Positions 1 to 12,046 are shown, counted from the first letter of the stretch. The stretch is 64,000 nucleotides of DNA from Nocardia carnea (GCF_029868325.1 NZ_JARWNW010000085.1:1-64000), one strand, 5' to 3'. Program-made: numbers and translations. Notes: generated by a model from the sequence alone, not told the origin.

Positions 1-3099
<3,099 letters not shown>

Positions 3100-3173
3100 C
3101 TCCGGCCCTGCTCCTGCCTGGTCGTTTTGCTAACCGGTAGTTATCTGCTCGGCGCAGAATTTACCTCTGAGAC

Positions 3174-3187
3174 TAGAACAGGTTCTT
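3174..3187. promoter_or_regulatory. KstR-type operator upstream of hsaA
   Basis: TAGAACAGGTTCTT matches the KstR consensus TnnAACnnGTTnnA except for the last base. It is in the hsaA-kshA divergent intergenic region, on the hsaA side. KstR is the TetR-family cholesterol repressor relieved by steroid-CoA; assignment is by motif only. Confidence 0.75.
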
Positions 3188-3277
3188 GTTCATGTCGAGA
3201 ACCGGTGTCCGTGTGCTGCCGAAATGGGACTTGTGCTGGCTGTGATGCGAATAGGCTGGCGTTCGAGGCGCCAGTTT

Positions 3278-3291
3278 TGTAACGTGTTCTA
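3278..3291. promoter_or_regulatory. KstR-type operator upstream of kshA
   Basis: TGTAACGTGTTCTA is an exact match to TnnAACnnGTTnnA, 23 bases before the kshA ATG. It probably overlaps the kshA promoter. A strong GGAGGAGGA ribosome binding site follows. Confidence 0.8.
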
Positions 3292-3314
3292 GTACAGCAG
3301 GAGGAGGAATCGCG

Positions 3315-4529
3315 ATGGCAGTAACCCCGGCAAGCGGTGGTGCGAAGGTGCGGGAGCTCGACGTCGGTTCGACCCCCACCCGGTACGCGCGCGGATGGCA
3401 TTGCCTGGGCCTGGCGCAGAATTTCCGGGACGGCAAACCGCATTCGGTGCAGGCGTTCGGCACCAAACTGGTGATCTGGGCCGACAGCGCCGGCGAATTG
3501 CACGTACTCGACGCGTTCTGCCGCCATATGGGCGGAGATCTGAGTATGGGCGAGGTGAAGGGCGACGATATCGCCTGCCCGTTCCACGACTGGCGGTGGG
3601 GCGCGAACGGCAAATGCACGTCCATTCCCTACGCCCGGCGGGTTCCGCCGCTGGCCCGGACACGGCGCTGGATCACCCTGGAACGTAACGGCCAGCTCTT
3701 CGTCTGGCACGACCACGAGGGCAACGAACCGCCGCCCGAGGTCACCATCCCCTATATCGAGGGCCCGTACACCGATGCGGACGGGAACCCGAAGGAGGAA
3801 CTGGACAGCGGCTGGACGCAGTGGACCTGGAACTCGTTGCTGATCGAGGGCGCGAACTGCCGCGAGATCATCGACAACGTGGTGGATATGGCCCACTTCT
3901 TCTATATCCATTACGCCTTCCCCACCTACTTCAAGAACGTTTTCGAGGGGCATGTCGCCACTCAGTTCCTGGAGACCAAGGGGCGTCCCGATATCGGGAT
4001 GGGCGCCAAGTACGCCGGTGATCAGCTCCTGAAATCGGAGGCCTCGTACTTCGGGCCGTCCTACATGATCAACCCGCTGGTCAATACCTACGGTGGCTAC
4101 GAGATCACGGTCAACCTGATCAACTGCCACTACCCGGTGACGCAGGATTCGTTCATGCTGCAGTGGGGCCTGACCGTCGAGAAGCCGAAGGGCCTCGACG
4201 ACGACACCGCGCAGAAGCTGGCGATGACCATGGCCGATTTCTTCGGCGACGGCTTCCTGCAGGATGTGGAGATCTGGAAGCACAAGTCCAAGGTCGAGAA
4301 TCCGCTGCTCTGCGAGGAGGACGGGCCGGTCTACCAGCTGCGGCGCTGGTACGAGCAGTTCTACGTCGATGCCGCCGATGTGACCGAGAAGATGACCCAG
4401 CGCTTCGAGTTCGAGGTCGATACGACCAAGGCGAACGAGGCCTGGGAGGCCGAGGTCGAAGAGAATCTGCGGCGTAAGCGCGAAGAAGAGACGGCGGCGG
4501 ACGCCGACCAAGCGGAGGCGGGAGTCTGA
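3315..4529 (+). CDS. kshA: KshA, 3-ketosteroid 9-alpha-hydroxylase oxygenase
   Basis: Rieske non-heme iron oxygenase of 404 residues that hydroxylates C9 of AD/ADD-type 3-ketosteroids, triggering opening of ring B; electrons come from the reductase KshB, not in this window. The Rieske cluster ligands are C69 and H71 (CRHMGG) and C88 and H91 (CPFHDW). The mononuclear iron motif D-x2-H-x4-H is at D191, H194 and H199 (NVVDMAHFFYIHY). The C-terminal 35 residues are charged and low complexity. A purine-rich ribosome binding site (GGAGGAGGA) precedes the ATG. The next gene starts one base after the stop codon. Confidence 0.97.
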   Translation: MAVTPASGGAKVRELDVGSTPTRYARGWHCLGLAQNFRDGKPHSVQAFGTKLVIWADSAGELHVLDAFCRHMGGDLSMGEVKGDDIACPFHDWRWGANGKCTSIPYARRVPPLARTRRWITLERNGQLFVWHDHEGNEPPPEVTIPYIEGPYTDADGNPKEELDSGWTQWTWNSLLIEGANCREIIDNVVDMAHFFYIHYAFPTYFKNVFEGHVATQFLETKGRPDIGMGAKYAGDQLLKSEASYFGPSYMINPLVNTYGGYEITVNLINCHYPVTQDSFMLQWGLTVEKPKGLDDDTAQKLAMTMADFFGDGFLQDVEIWKHKSKVENPLLCEEDGPVYQLRRWYEQFYVDAADVTEKMTQRFEFEVDTTKANEAWEAEVEENLRRKREEETAADADQAEAGV

Positions 4530-4530
4530 C

Positions 4531-4860
4531 ATGCCCAGCTGGGCGAAAGCACCCGACTTCGCCGACCAGCCCGCGCGGCGGGACGCGGTGCGGGCCCAGA
4601 CGGTCGTGGACCGGGAACGGTACCTGGAGGAAGGCCTGACACCGTTGCGGTGTCAGGCCTGCCATAACGAGGTGCTGGTTCGTAAGAGCAGTTCCCGGCA
4701 GACCTCCGTGCAGTGGACCGGCGATCCGGCGTCCCAGTGCCCGGTCTTCGCCGAGATCAGCGCCAAAGGGCGCGGTCCGGGTCGCCCGGACACCTGTGAA
4801 CGTTTGCAGAAAACCATCAAATGGGCCGTCGACGAGGGCGTACTGGACGTCCCGGAGTAA
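4531..4860 (+). CDS. Small cysteine-containing protein coupled to kshA
   Basis: Conserved-looking hypothetical protein of 109 residues; I do not recognise a named family. It is hydrophilic, without signal peptide or membrane segment. Cysteines and a histidine are spaced like a metal or Fe-S site: C41 and C44 with H45 (RCQACH), C70 (QCPVF) and C89 (DTCERL). It starts one base after the kshA stop, so it is almost certainly co-transcribed and translationally coupled with the oxygenase. A role in KshA assembly, electron transfer or metal delivery is plausible but purely contextual. A small gene following kshA in other actinobacteria (Rv3527 in M. tuberculosis) could be related; I cannot align them here. 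Confidence 0.85.
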   Translation: MPSWAKAPDFADQPARRDAVRAQTVVDRERYLEEGLTPLRCQACHNEVLVRKSSSRQTSVQWTGDPASQCPVFAEISAKGRGPGRPDTCERLQKTIKWAVDEGVLDVPE

Positions 4861-4924
4861 CGGTCCGGCGGTGCTTGCACACTTCTGGCCGGGCGGGAAC
4901 GAGATAGTTCGATTCCGCCCGAAC

Positions 4925-4938
4925 TAGAACGGGTTTCA
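4925..4938. promoter_or_regulatory. KstR-type operator before the exported protein gene
   Basis: TAGAACGGGTTTCA is an exact TnnAACnnGTTnnA match, ending 13 bases before the ATG of the exported protein. A TTAATATG stretch follows directly, so the box likely overlaps the promoter. This puts the downstream gene in the cholesterol regulon by inference. Confidence 0.75.
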
Positions 4939-4951
4939 TTAATATGCCGCC

Positions 4952-6373
4952 ATGCGTATAGCCCGTTCCGCCGTGCGAGCGCTGCCGGTGCTCGCCGCCG
5001 CGCTCGCACTCACAGCGGTACCGTCGAGTGCCGCACCGAACTGGGGGCCACTGGGTCCGGCGAATCCACATCTCGGCCCGCTCGGCACCGCAACCATGCA
5101 CGGCGATGCCGGTTCCTCGGACGTGACCCCACTCGCCGGACCGGGCACGGACTGGGTGGTGCCCGCCGGTGACCCGATGGCGGCCGCCTGCCCCACGATT
5201 CTGCAAGGGTCGGACGGGATGATCGTCGCGCTGTGCACGGCGATCGTCGATCGCGCGCCGACCGTCTACCTGTTCGATCCCGCGAAAGGGCCCATCGGTC
5301 CGGCGGCTGCGAAAATGAGCCTCACCAAGGGCAGCCTGCTGGGTGGCGTGTACGCCTATCTCGACAACGAGAACCGCTTGGTGGTCGTCGACGGGCAGCG
5401 CCGGCTGCTGCGGATTGCGCACAATCGCGACGCCTCGGGTAAATGGGGACTGACAGTAGCCGAGAACACCGACCTGACCGCGGCGATACCGGAGGGTGAC
5501 GCGGTAACCGGTCTCGTACCGGACTGGTCCGGCAACGTCTGGTTCGCCACCGGCGGGGGACTGGTCGGCAAGGTCGGGCGTAACGGCGCGGTGACCACCC
5601 ATCAGCTGCCGGCCGGCGAGCGAGTCGCCAACAGCATTTCGGCGTCACCGGACGGTGTGGCCGTCGCGACGACCCACGCACTGTACGAATTCGCGGCCGG
5701 CGGGGCCGCTGCGCCGAAGGTGAAGTGGCGCGCCGCCTACGATCGCGGTTCGGCGCGGAAACCGGGCCAGCTCAGCTGGGGCACCGGCTCGACACCCACC
5801 TACTTCGGGCCCGGCGACGGCACCGAGTACCTCACGATCGTCGACAACGCCGACGACCAGGTTCATCTGCTGGTCTACCGCGCCGGCACCGGCGAACTCG
5901 TCTGCAACCAGCCGGTACTCACCGAAGGCGGCCCCGGCAGCGAGAATTCCCCCATCGGTATCGGCCGCTCGGTGTTCGTGGCGAGCACCTACGGCTACCC
6001 GTACCCGACGGTTCCCGACGACGCCGGCCCCGCCGAACCCGCCATCGCGCCGTTCTCCGGCGGAATGACGCGCGTCGATATCGACGACCAGGGCTGCCAC
6101 ACCGTGTGGGAAAACGATGTCCGCAGCGCCGCGGTACCGAAACTGTCTGCCGCCGACGGCAATATCTACACCGTCCTGCGGCTCGGTCTCGGCCTGACCA
6201 CCCCGCTGGACGGCTATGCCTACGGCGTCATCGACCCCGCCACCGGTGAAGTCACCGCCAAACAAGCGATGTCGGCCACGATCGTTGCCGACACCCTCCA
6301 GATGGCCGGACTGACAACAACGAACGGCGAACTCTGGCAGGGCACCATCACCGGCATCATGCGCATCCGCTGA
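4952..6373 (+). CDS. Exported protein, probable beta-propeller-like fold, KstR box upstream
   Basis: Protein of 473 residues with a classical Sec signal peptide (basic start MRIARS, hydrophobic core to about residue 24, cleavage near SSA-AP at 28). The mature part has repeated short beta-type segments with Gly, Asp and Trp, such as LVPDWSGNVWFATGGG, VYLFDPAKG and LLVYRAGTGELV, resembling the blades of an SGL/NHL or quinoprotein-like propeller. No catalytic motif was recognised. Its promoter carries an exact KstR-type box and it follows the kshA unit, so a role in steroid binding, uptake or extracellular oxidation is possible but unproven. It could equally be a general secreted hypothetical. 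Confidence 0.85.
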   Translation: MRIARSAVRALPVLAAALALTAVPSSAAPNWGPLGPANPHLGPLGTATMHGDAGSSDVTPLAGPGTDWVVPAGDPMAAACPTILQGSDGMIVALCTAIVDRAPTVYLFDPAKGPIGPAAAKMSLTKGSLLGGVYAYLDNENRLVVVDGQRRLLRIAHNRDASGKWGLTVAENTDLTAAIPEGDAVTGLVPDWSGNVWFATGGGLVGKVGRNGAVTTHQLPAGERVANSISASPDGVAVATTHALYEFAAGGAAAPKVKWRAAYDRGSARKPGQLSWGTGSTPTYFGPGDGTEYLTIVDNADDQVHLLVYRAGTGELVCNQPVLTEGGPGSENSPIGIGRSVFVASTYGYPYPTVPDDAGPAEPAIAPFSGGMTRVDIDDQGCHTVWENDVRSAAVPKLSAADGNIYTVLRLGLGLTTPLDGYAYGVIDPATGEVTAKQAMSATIVADTLQMAGLTTTNGELWQGTITGIMRIR

Positions 6374-6578
6374 CCCGGCCTTTCCGGTGCAGCGCTCGTC
6401 GCGTGGTCGGTGCCCGGCTACGGGCCGCCGGTCTCCCGGGTGCTCGGCCCGAATCCGAGGTTGCTGTCGAGGAGTTGCTCGATCCGTCGGCGCCGTTGCG
6501 CGACGGGCACCAGAGCGGCGGTCACGCGAGATGCTCCGCGTGGCCGCCGCCCGATACGGCCGCCTCGGCGATCCAGGG

Positions 6579-7622
6579 TCAGCGGGTGCCGCGGTCCCGG
6601 TACATGCGGCGCTGCTGTTTGGTGATACTGCGCCAGGCCTGGTCGCGTTCGGCCTGCAGCCGTTTATCGGTGCGGGCCTGCAACCAGGCGTTTTCCCGGG
6701 CCAGTTTGCGGTAGCTGTGCAGGCGGCGCGGGGTGAGGATGCCGGAGTCGACGGCTCCACGGACCGCGCAGCCCGGCTCCTGGTCGTGTGCGCAATCGTC
6801 GAAGCGGCAATCGCGGGCCAGTTCCTCGATATCGCTGAAGGTCCGGCCGATACCTTCGGTGGCATCCCATACGCCGACACCCCGGAGGCCGGGGGTGTCG
6901 ATGAGCGTTCCGCCGCCCGGCAGTGGGCGCAGTTCCCGGTGCACGGTGGTGTGCCGGCCCTTCTTGTCGGCGCCACGCACCTGGTTCGTGGCGAACACCT
7001 CCGCGCCCAGCAGGGCGTTGGCGAGGGTGGATTTCCCGGCGCCGGACGGCCCGAGCAGTGCGACGGTGCCGTCGAGTACGGCGGTGAGCACGTCGAGACC
7101 GGCTCCGGTTTCCGCGCTGGCGGCCAGCACCGTCGCACCCGGAGCTACCGCGCGGACCTCGTCGAGCGGCAACTCCTGTGCGGTATCGGCTTTGGTGAGG
7201 ACGACGATCGGTTGGGCGCCACCCTCCCAGACCAGGGCGAGCATACGTTCGATTCGTCCCAGATCGACGTCGCCGTCGGCGGCCGTGCAGATCAGCACGG
7301 TATCGACGTTGGCGGCGAGGATCTGGCGCTCGGACCGGCCGGATGCCGACGAGCGGGCGATCACCGAACGTCGCGGTAGCAGCGCCCGGACATGAGAGCG
7401 GGCGTCGAGGACCACCCAGTCGCCGGTGCACAGGCCGCTGACCTCGGAATCAGCGCGTGGGCAGAGGGCACGGGCAGGACCGCCCGGGGTGACCACATCA
7501 CATTCGCCGCGGTCCATTCGCACAATGCGGGCCGGGAGGAAACCGGTATCGAGATACGGCAGATATTCCTCGGCGACGCTCTCGGTCCAGCCATAGGGGA
7601 TGAGCAGGTCGTAATCGACCAT
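6579..7622 (-). CDS. rsgA: RsgA, small ribosomal subunit biogenesis GTPase
   Basis: Circularly permuted GTPase of 347 residues that aids late 30S subunit maturation. An N-terminal OB-type region precedes G4 (VLTKAD), then G1 (GPSGAGKSTL) and G3 (DTPGLRG), the permuted G4-G1-G3 order typical of RsgA. The C-terminal zinc finger is visible as CRFDDCAHDQEPGC. The chosen ATG gives MVDYDLL and has AAGGAA upstream; the frame continues further but without family similarity. It is housekeeping and separates the steroid blocks. Confidence 0.95.
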   Translation of the reverse strand: MVDYDLLIPYGWTESVAEEYLPYLDTGFLPARIVRMDRGECDVVTPGGPARALCPRADSEVSGLCTGDWVVLDARSHVRALLPRRSVIARSSASGRSERQILAANVDTVLICTAADGDVDLGRIERMLALVWEGGAQPIVVLTKADTAQELPLDEVRAVAPGATVLAASAETGAGLDVLTAVLDGTVALLGPSGAGKSTLANALLGAEVFATNQVRGADKKGRHTTVHRELRPLPGGGTLIDTPGLRGVGVWDATEGIGRTFSDIEELARDCRFDDCAHDQEPGCAVRGAVDSGILTPRRLHSYRKLARENAWLQARTDKRLQAERDQAWRSITKQQRRMYRDRGTR

Positions 7623-7869
7623 TGTGGGGAATTCCTTCGTCGGGCGCCGAACCCGACCGGGTTCAGCGAGGGAGGTTCGGGGTGGAGAACGCTGCGGCAC
7701 AGACCGGCACGGTCCGCCGCGGCACGACAATCCGACCGACCGTCACGCTCTCCACCTCCCTCACGACTCGCTGTTGTCCCGACACGTTTCCACGGCGCGA
7801 CCGCCCGCGCAACGGATTATTGCGCGACCGATCAGTTCGGCGCCGCTACCTGCACCCGAGAAGGTGGGC

Positions 7870-7885
7870 TAACATCTTAGCTAAG
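7870..7885. promoter_or_regulatory. Putative promoter/operator of the Phd-PIN toxin-antitoxin operon
   Basis: TAACAT looks like a -10 element and is followed by the perfect palindrome CTTAGCTAAG, whose right half runs into the AAGGAGG ribosome binding site. A palindrome at this place fits autoregulation by a Phd/YefM antitoxin. Inferred from position only. Confidence 0.45.
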
Positions 7886-7894
7886 GAGGTGGGT

Positions 7895-8149
7895 ATGGCC
7901 GCCAAAGCAGCAGAACAGTTCAATATCCACGAGGCGAAGACCAACCTGTCGCGCATCGTGGAACGCGTCGAACGGGGCGAGGAGATCGTGATCAGCCGGG
8001 CCGGTCATCCGGTGGCCAAAGTGGTGCCCCTGGTACGGCGGGTGAACCGCACTGCCCGGGGGTCGCTGCGCGGTGTCGACCTCGGGGCCGAGTGGGACTC
8101 CGACGAGACCAATGCGGCGATTGCGGACGATTTCGGCATGCCCCGATGA
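7895..8149 (+). CDS. Phd/YefM-family antitoxin
   Basis: Antitoxin of 84 residues that would bind and neutralise the adjacent PIN toxin and repress the operon. The family signature is in the first half: FNIHEAKTNLSRIVERVERGEEIVISRAGHPVAKV (residues 9-43, read as separate motifs HEAKTNLS, GEEIVISR, GHPVAKV). The C-terminal tail is acidic and likely the toxin-binding region. The ATG follows a strong AAGGAGG site. Its stop overlaps the toxin start by four bases (ATGA). Confidence 0.92.
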   Translation: MAAKAAEQFNIHEAKTNLSRIVERVERGEEIVISRAGHPVAKVVPLVRRVNRTARGSLRGVDLGAEWDSDETNAAIADDFGMPR

Positions 8150-8520
8150 CCTTGCTACTCGACACCCATGTCGTGCTGTGGTGGCTCACCGACGACCCGG
8201 CCTTGTCGGACGAACTGAAGGACCGGCTCGACCACGATCCGGACGTATTGGTCAGTGTCGTGTCCATATGGGAGGTTTCGATCAAGCAGGCCGCCGGAAA
8301 ACTCGGCGGCCCACTCGATATACCCGAGCGTATTCGTGACAGCGGTCTGGTCACGCTCGAGATCAGCTCCGGCCATGCCATTGCGGCCGGCCGGCTTCCG
8401 CTGATCCACCGCGATCCCTTCGACCGCATGCTGGTGGCTCAGGCGAGCGTGGAAGGGCTGACGCTGGTCACCCGCGATCCGTGGTGCCACAAGTACGAGG
8501 TGCCGATTCTGGCTGTATGA
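8146..8520 (+). CDS. PIN-domain toxin (VapC-like ribonuclease)
   Basis: PIN-domain ribonuclease of 124 residues, the toxin of a type II toxin-antitoxin pair. The Mg-binding acidic residues are visible: D6 (LLLDTH), E in SIWEVSIK near residue 43, D in PFDRMLVAQA near residue 90 and D in VTRDP near residue 106. The start is the ATG overlapping the antitoxin stop; an earlier ATG in this frame would lie inside the antitoxin. The Phd plus PIN arrangement is common and usually chromosomal. The target RNA cannot be told from sequence. Confidence 0.92.
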   Translation: MTLLLDTHVVLWWLTDDPALSDELKDRLDHDPDVLVSVVSIWEVSIKQAAGKLGGPLDIPERIRDSGLVTLEISSGHAIAAGRLPLIHRDPFDRMLVAQASVEGLTLVTRDPWCHKYEVPILAV

Positions 8521-8675
8521 CGGCCGTACGACTCGGTCGAGCTCGCCGCCGCGGGGGACGGTGTCGAGGTCCCCTGCCGGCGGACATTCGGCGGCACCGA
8601 ACTGGCAGAACAGAACCCTTAGCCGGAACGGTTGCCGGTGGCGCCGACGCACCACCGCGGATCCCGGTAGCTCCG

Positions 8676-9728
8676 TCAGCTGTGGACGGCCGGCCGTTTC
8701 GGAGTGCCGAAGAGTTGCGCATCGCCGTGGGCGCGTTTGAAGTACAGGTGGGCGTCGTGTTCCCAGGTGATGGCGATACCGCCGTGCAGCTGGATCGTTT
8801 CGGCCGCGATCGTGGAGAACGCTTCGGTGCACTGACGGCGGGCGACCCAGACATCCTCGGCCGCCGAGGGGCTTTCCTCCGCCAGGGCGATGGCGGCGGT
8901 CAGGGCGGTCGATTTGGCGGATTCGGTCAGGACATACATATCGGCCATCCGGTGCTTGAGCGCCTGGAAGCTGCCGATGACCCGGCCGAACTGCACCCGC
9001 GACTTGGTGTATTCCACCGTCGCCTCCAGGCAGTATTCGGCCGCGCCGACCTGTTCGGCGGCCAAAGCGGCCCATGCGATCCGGCGGAGCCGGTCGGCAA
9101 TCGCGGCGGGGTCGGCGGTGCCGAGCCGGTGGGCCGCGGCGCCGGTGAAGGTGATCTCGGACAGCGCCCGGGACGGGTCCATGGCCGCCACCCGCCGGCG
9201 CTCGACCCCGGCAGCTGACGGGTCGACTTCGAACAGACCACTGTCCGTGAGCACGATCAGGGTGTCGGCGATGGTGCCGTCGAGGACGTAGTGCGCGGTG
9301 CCGTGCAGGGTTTCCCCGTCGGCCCGCACGCCGAACTCGTCCCAGCCCGCGGCACCGGCCCAGCAGACGGCGAGGGTGCGGCTGCCTTCGGCGATACCGG
9401 GCAGCAACCGCTCACAGGCTTCGCTGTCACCGGACAGCAGTACCGCCTGCGCACCCAGGACCGCCGACCCGAGCATCGGCACATCGGCGAGGGTGCGGCC
9501 GATTTCCCCGACGACCAGCAAGGATTCGGGCAGTCCGGCACCGAAGCCGCCGTACTCCTCGGGGATCGCCAGTGCCGCCACCCCGACCTGTTCGCACAGC
9601 TGCGCCCACAGTTGCGGGTCGTAGCCCAGGTCGGTGTCCATGGCCTGGCGAATACCCGCCCGCGCATCGCGTTTGGCCAGCAGTCCCCGGACTGCCGACA
9701 CCAGCTCCTGCTGTTCCTCGCTGATCAT
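8676..9728 (-). CDS. Acyl-CoA dehydrogenase, FadE33-like
   Basis: Acyl-CoA dehydrogenase family protein of 350 residues, last gene of the fadD3 operon. N-terminal helical domain with IPEEYGGFGAGLPES, middle beta domain, and C-terminal domain with QLHGGIAITWEHDAHLYFKR. It belongs to the shorter, divergent subunit class that pairs with a second FadE in heterotetramers acting on steroid CoA esters. Position after two other FadE genes and fadD3 matches the fadE31-32-33 order of the KstR2 regulon, so a role in late C/D-ring catabolism is likely; the exact substrate is inferred. It lies 147 bases after the preceding gene. Confidence 0.85.
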   Translation of the reverse strand: MISEEQQELVSAVRGLLAKRDARAGIRQAMDTDLGYDPQLWAQLCEQVGVAALAIPEEYGGFGAGLPESLLVVGEIGRTLADVPMLGSAVLGAQAVLLSGDSEACERLLPGIAEGSRTLAVCWAGAAGWDEFGVRADGETLHGTAHYVLDGTIADTLIVLTDSGLFEVDPSAAGVERRRVAAMDPSRALSEITFTGAAAHRLGTADPAAIADRLRRIAWAALAAEQVGAAEYCLEATVEYTKSRVQFGRVIGSFQALKHRMADMYVLTESAKSTALTAAIALAEESPSAAEDVWVARRQCTEAFSTIAAETIQLHGGIAITWEHDAHLYFKRAHGDAQLFGTPKRPAVHS

Positions 9729-9875
9729 CTCTTCTCCCGTAGGTGTGACGGACGGATGCCGAGGCGCCTACGTCCGGTTGTTGCCACTGTGTGCCGGGGT
9801 CGCATCGGACGAGCGCGCCGGATGCTCCGGCAGTGCACCCGGTGCGGCCCCGGCCGCCCCCGGGTGCGTGTGTTC

Positions 9876-10910
9876 TCAGGTGAGCGCGCCCGCCGGGTCC
9901 ACCGCTCCGGTCGCGCGCAGTGCTTCGGCGACCCGGCCGCGATGCAGATCCGGGGTGCCCCACGCGGAGCGCAGGGCGGTGACCCGGGTGAGCCACAGCG
10001 ACAGATCGTATTCGGCGGTGTAGCCGATTGCGCCGTGGACTTGCAGCGCGGCCCGCGCCGCCCGGTAGGCGGCATCGGCAGCGGCGACTGCCGCCGCGGA
10101 GATATCGCGGACCCGGTTCGGCCCACCGGTGGTGAGTGCGGCCCGGTACAGCAGCGGTTCGGCCAGATCGAGGCCGATGAACACATCGGCCAGTTTCTGT
10201 TTGACCGCCTGGAATTCACCGATCGGCCGGCCGAACTGTTTGCGCTGCTTGACGTACTCGGTCGAGGCGTCGAGCAGTGCCTTACCGGCGCCGAGCAGCT
10301 GCGCGGCATTGGCCAGCGCACCGAAATCGAATCCCGCGGCGATGGCCGCGCGGGCCTGCGGTCCTTCGGCGATGGTTTCGTCGGCTTCGACGACGAACAG
10401 CCGCCGCGCCGGATCCACCGACCGCACCTGTTCGCCCACTCGACCCGTCGACAGGCGATCGCCCTGGGCCAGGAGTACGAGGTCGGCGCGGTCCGCGTCC
10501 ACGGCGACCGCGGTACCGGTGTCCCCGCCGAAGGCGATGGTGGCCGACAGGGTGCCTTCGGAAATCCCGGGCAGCCAGCGTTGCGCGGGCGCCGGGTCGG
10601 TCTCGGCCAGCGCCTGCAGCAGCGCCGGTACGGCCGCCGCGGTTTCCACCAGCGGGCCGGGCGCCGCTGCCCGCCCGATCTCGATGAAAGCGACCAGCTG
10701 GTCGAGCGGTTCGGCACCGAGGCCGCCGAAATCCTCGGCGATGGTCAGGCCCAGGGCGCCGGCGGCGGCGAGCTGTTCGATCAGGCCGCGGCCGGGTGCG
10801 GGATCCGCACCGCTCCACGCGCGCACCGCGGCGGGAGTCGAACCGGATTCGAAAAGTTTGCGGATACTGGCACCGAAGTCCAGATGCTCCGGGCTGAGCG
10901 CGAATTTCAT
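9876..10910 (-). CDS. fadE32: Acyl-CoA dehydrogenase, FadE32-like
   Basis: Acyl-CoA dehydrogenase subunit of 344 residues of the steroid-type heteromeric group. Recognisable parts are LGLTIAEDFGGLGAEPLDQL in the N-terminal domain, the FAD/partner helix YVKQRKQFGRPIGEFQAVKQ, and LQVHGAIGYTAEYDLSLW near the C-terminus. Its ATG overlaps the stop of the preceding fadE31-like gene by four bases, as expected for subunits made in equal amounts. Gene order and class suggest FadE32, acting after C-ring opening; identity is from synteny as much as from sequence. Confidence 0.85.
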   Translation of the reverse strand: MKFALSPEHLDFGASIRKLFESGSTPAAVRAWSGADPAPGRGLIEQLAAAGALGLTIAEDFGGLGAEPLDQLVAFIEIGRAAAPGPLVETAAAVPALLQALAETDPAPAQRWLPGISEGTLSATIAFGGDTGTAVAVDADRADLVLLAQGDRLSTGRVGEQVRSVDPARRLFVVEADETIAEGPQARAAIAAGFDFGALANAAQLLGAGKALLDASTEYVKQRKQFGRPIGEFQAVKQKLADVFIGLDLAEPLLYRAALTTGGPNRVRDISAAAVAAADAAYRAARAALQVHGAIGYTAEYDLSLWLTRVTALRSAWGTPDLHRGRVAEALRATGAVDPAGALT

Positions 10911-12046
10911 CGGCTGCCTCCTCGTGGTAGGCCGAGGAGCCGCTCGGCGATGATGTTGCGTTGGATTTCGTTGGTACCGGCGTAGATCGGGCCGGACAGC
11001 GAGAACAGGTAGCCGTCGGTCCAGCGGCTCGCCTGTCCGGCACCGGCACCGAGCAGGTCGAGCGCGGTTTCGTGCATAGCGATATCGAGTTCGGACCAGA
11101 ACACCTTGGTGATCGAGGATTCCGCCCCGAGTTTGCCGCCCTCGTTCAACCGGGTGACGGTGCCGAAGGTGTGCAAACGGTAGGCCTCACTGCCGATCCA
11201 GGCGTCCACCACCGAGTCGCGGGCCGCGGTACCGGTATCGCCGGATTCGGTCCACAGGTCGACCAGCCGCTGCGCGGTCGCGCTGAACCGGCCGGGGCTG
11301 CGCAGCGACAGGCCGCGTTCGTTGCTGGAGGTACTCATCGCGACCCGCCAGCCCTCGTTCGGGGCGCCGATCACATCGCTGTCGGGGACGAAGACATCGT
11401 CGAGGAAGATTTCCGCGAAGCCGGGCTCACCGTCGAGCTGGGGGATCGGCCGGACCGTCACGCCGTCGGCGGTGAGCGGGAACATCAGGTAGGTGAGCCC
11501 GCGATGCCGTTCGGCTTCGGGGTCGCTGCGGAACAGGCCGAACGCCCAGTCCGCGAACGCCGCCCGCGAACTCCAGGTCTTCTGCCCGCTCAGTACCCAG
11601 CCGCCGTCGGTGCGGCGCGCGGTGGAACGGATACCGGCGAGATCGCTACCGGCTTCCGGTTCCGACCAGGCCTGCGCCCAGATATCGTCGCCGCGCGCCA
11701 TCCGCGGCATGATCCGCGCCAGCTGTTCCGGTGTGCCGTGCTCGAACAGGGTGGGGGCGAGCAGGAAGATACCGTTCTGGCTCACCCGGCCCGGCGCGGC
11801 CGCCGCGTAGTACTCCTGTTCGAACAGCACCCATTCCAGCAGCGATGCGTCGCGCCCGCCGTATTCGGGTGCCCAGGAGACCACGGACAAGCGGGCCTCG
11901 GCCAGCGTGTGCTCCCATTCGCGGTGTGCTTCGAATCCCGCCGCCGTGTCCATCGAGGGCAGCGGTTCGGCGGGAACATTGGCGGCCAGGAATTCGCGGA
12001 CTTCCCGCTGGAATTCCCGGGTGCTTTCGTCGAGATCGAGATCCAT
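10907..12046 (-). CDS. fadE31: Acyl-CoA dehydrogenase, FadE31-like
   Basis: Acyl-CoA dehydrogenase of 379 residues. The FAD-binding signature WSEPEAGSDLAGI, the SGQKTWSS strand and the C-terminal YAGTNEIQRNIIAERLLGLPR are all present, so this is the better conserved subunit that probably pairs with the downstream FadE32-like protein. The start codon directly abuts the stop of the enoyl-CoA hydratase gene (TGA then ATG). It is part of the KstR2-type operon led by fadD3. Confidence 0.88.
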   Translation of the reverse strand: MDLDLDESTREFQREVREFLAANVPAEPLPSMDTAAGFEAHREWEHTLAEARLSVVSWAPEYGGRDASLLEWVLFEQEYYAAAAPGRVSQNGIFLLAPTLFEHGTPEQLARIMPRMARGDDIWAQAWSEPEAGSDLAGIRSTARRTDGGWVLSGQKTWSSRAAFADWAFGLFRSDPEAERHRGLTYLMFPLTADGVTVRPIPQLDGEPGFAEIFLDDVFVPDSDVIGAPNEGWRVAMSTSSNERGLSLRSPGRFSATAQRLVDLWTESGDTGTAARDSVVDAWIGSEAYRLHTFGTVTRLNEGGKLGAESSITKVFWSELDIAMHETALDLLGAGAGQASRWTDGYLFSLSGPIYAGTNEIQRNIIAERLLGLPRGGSR

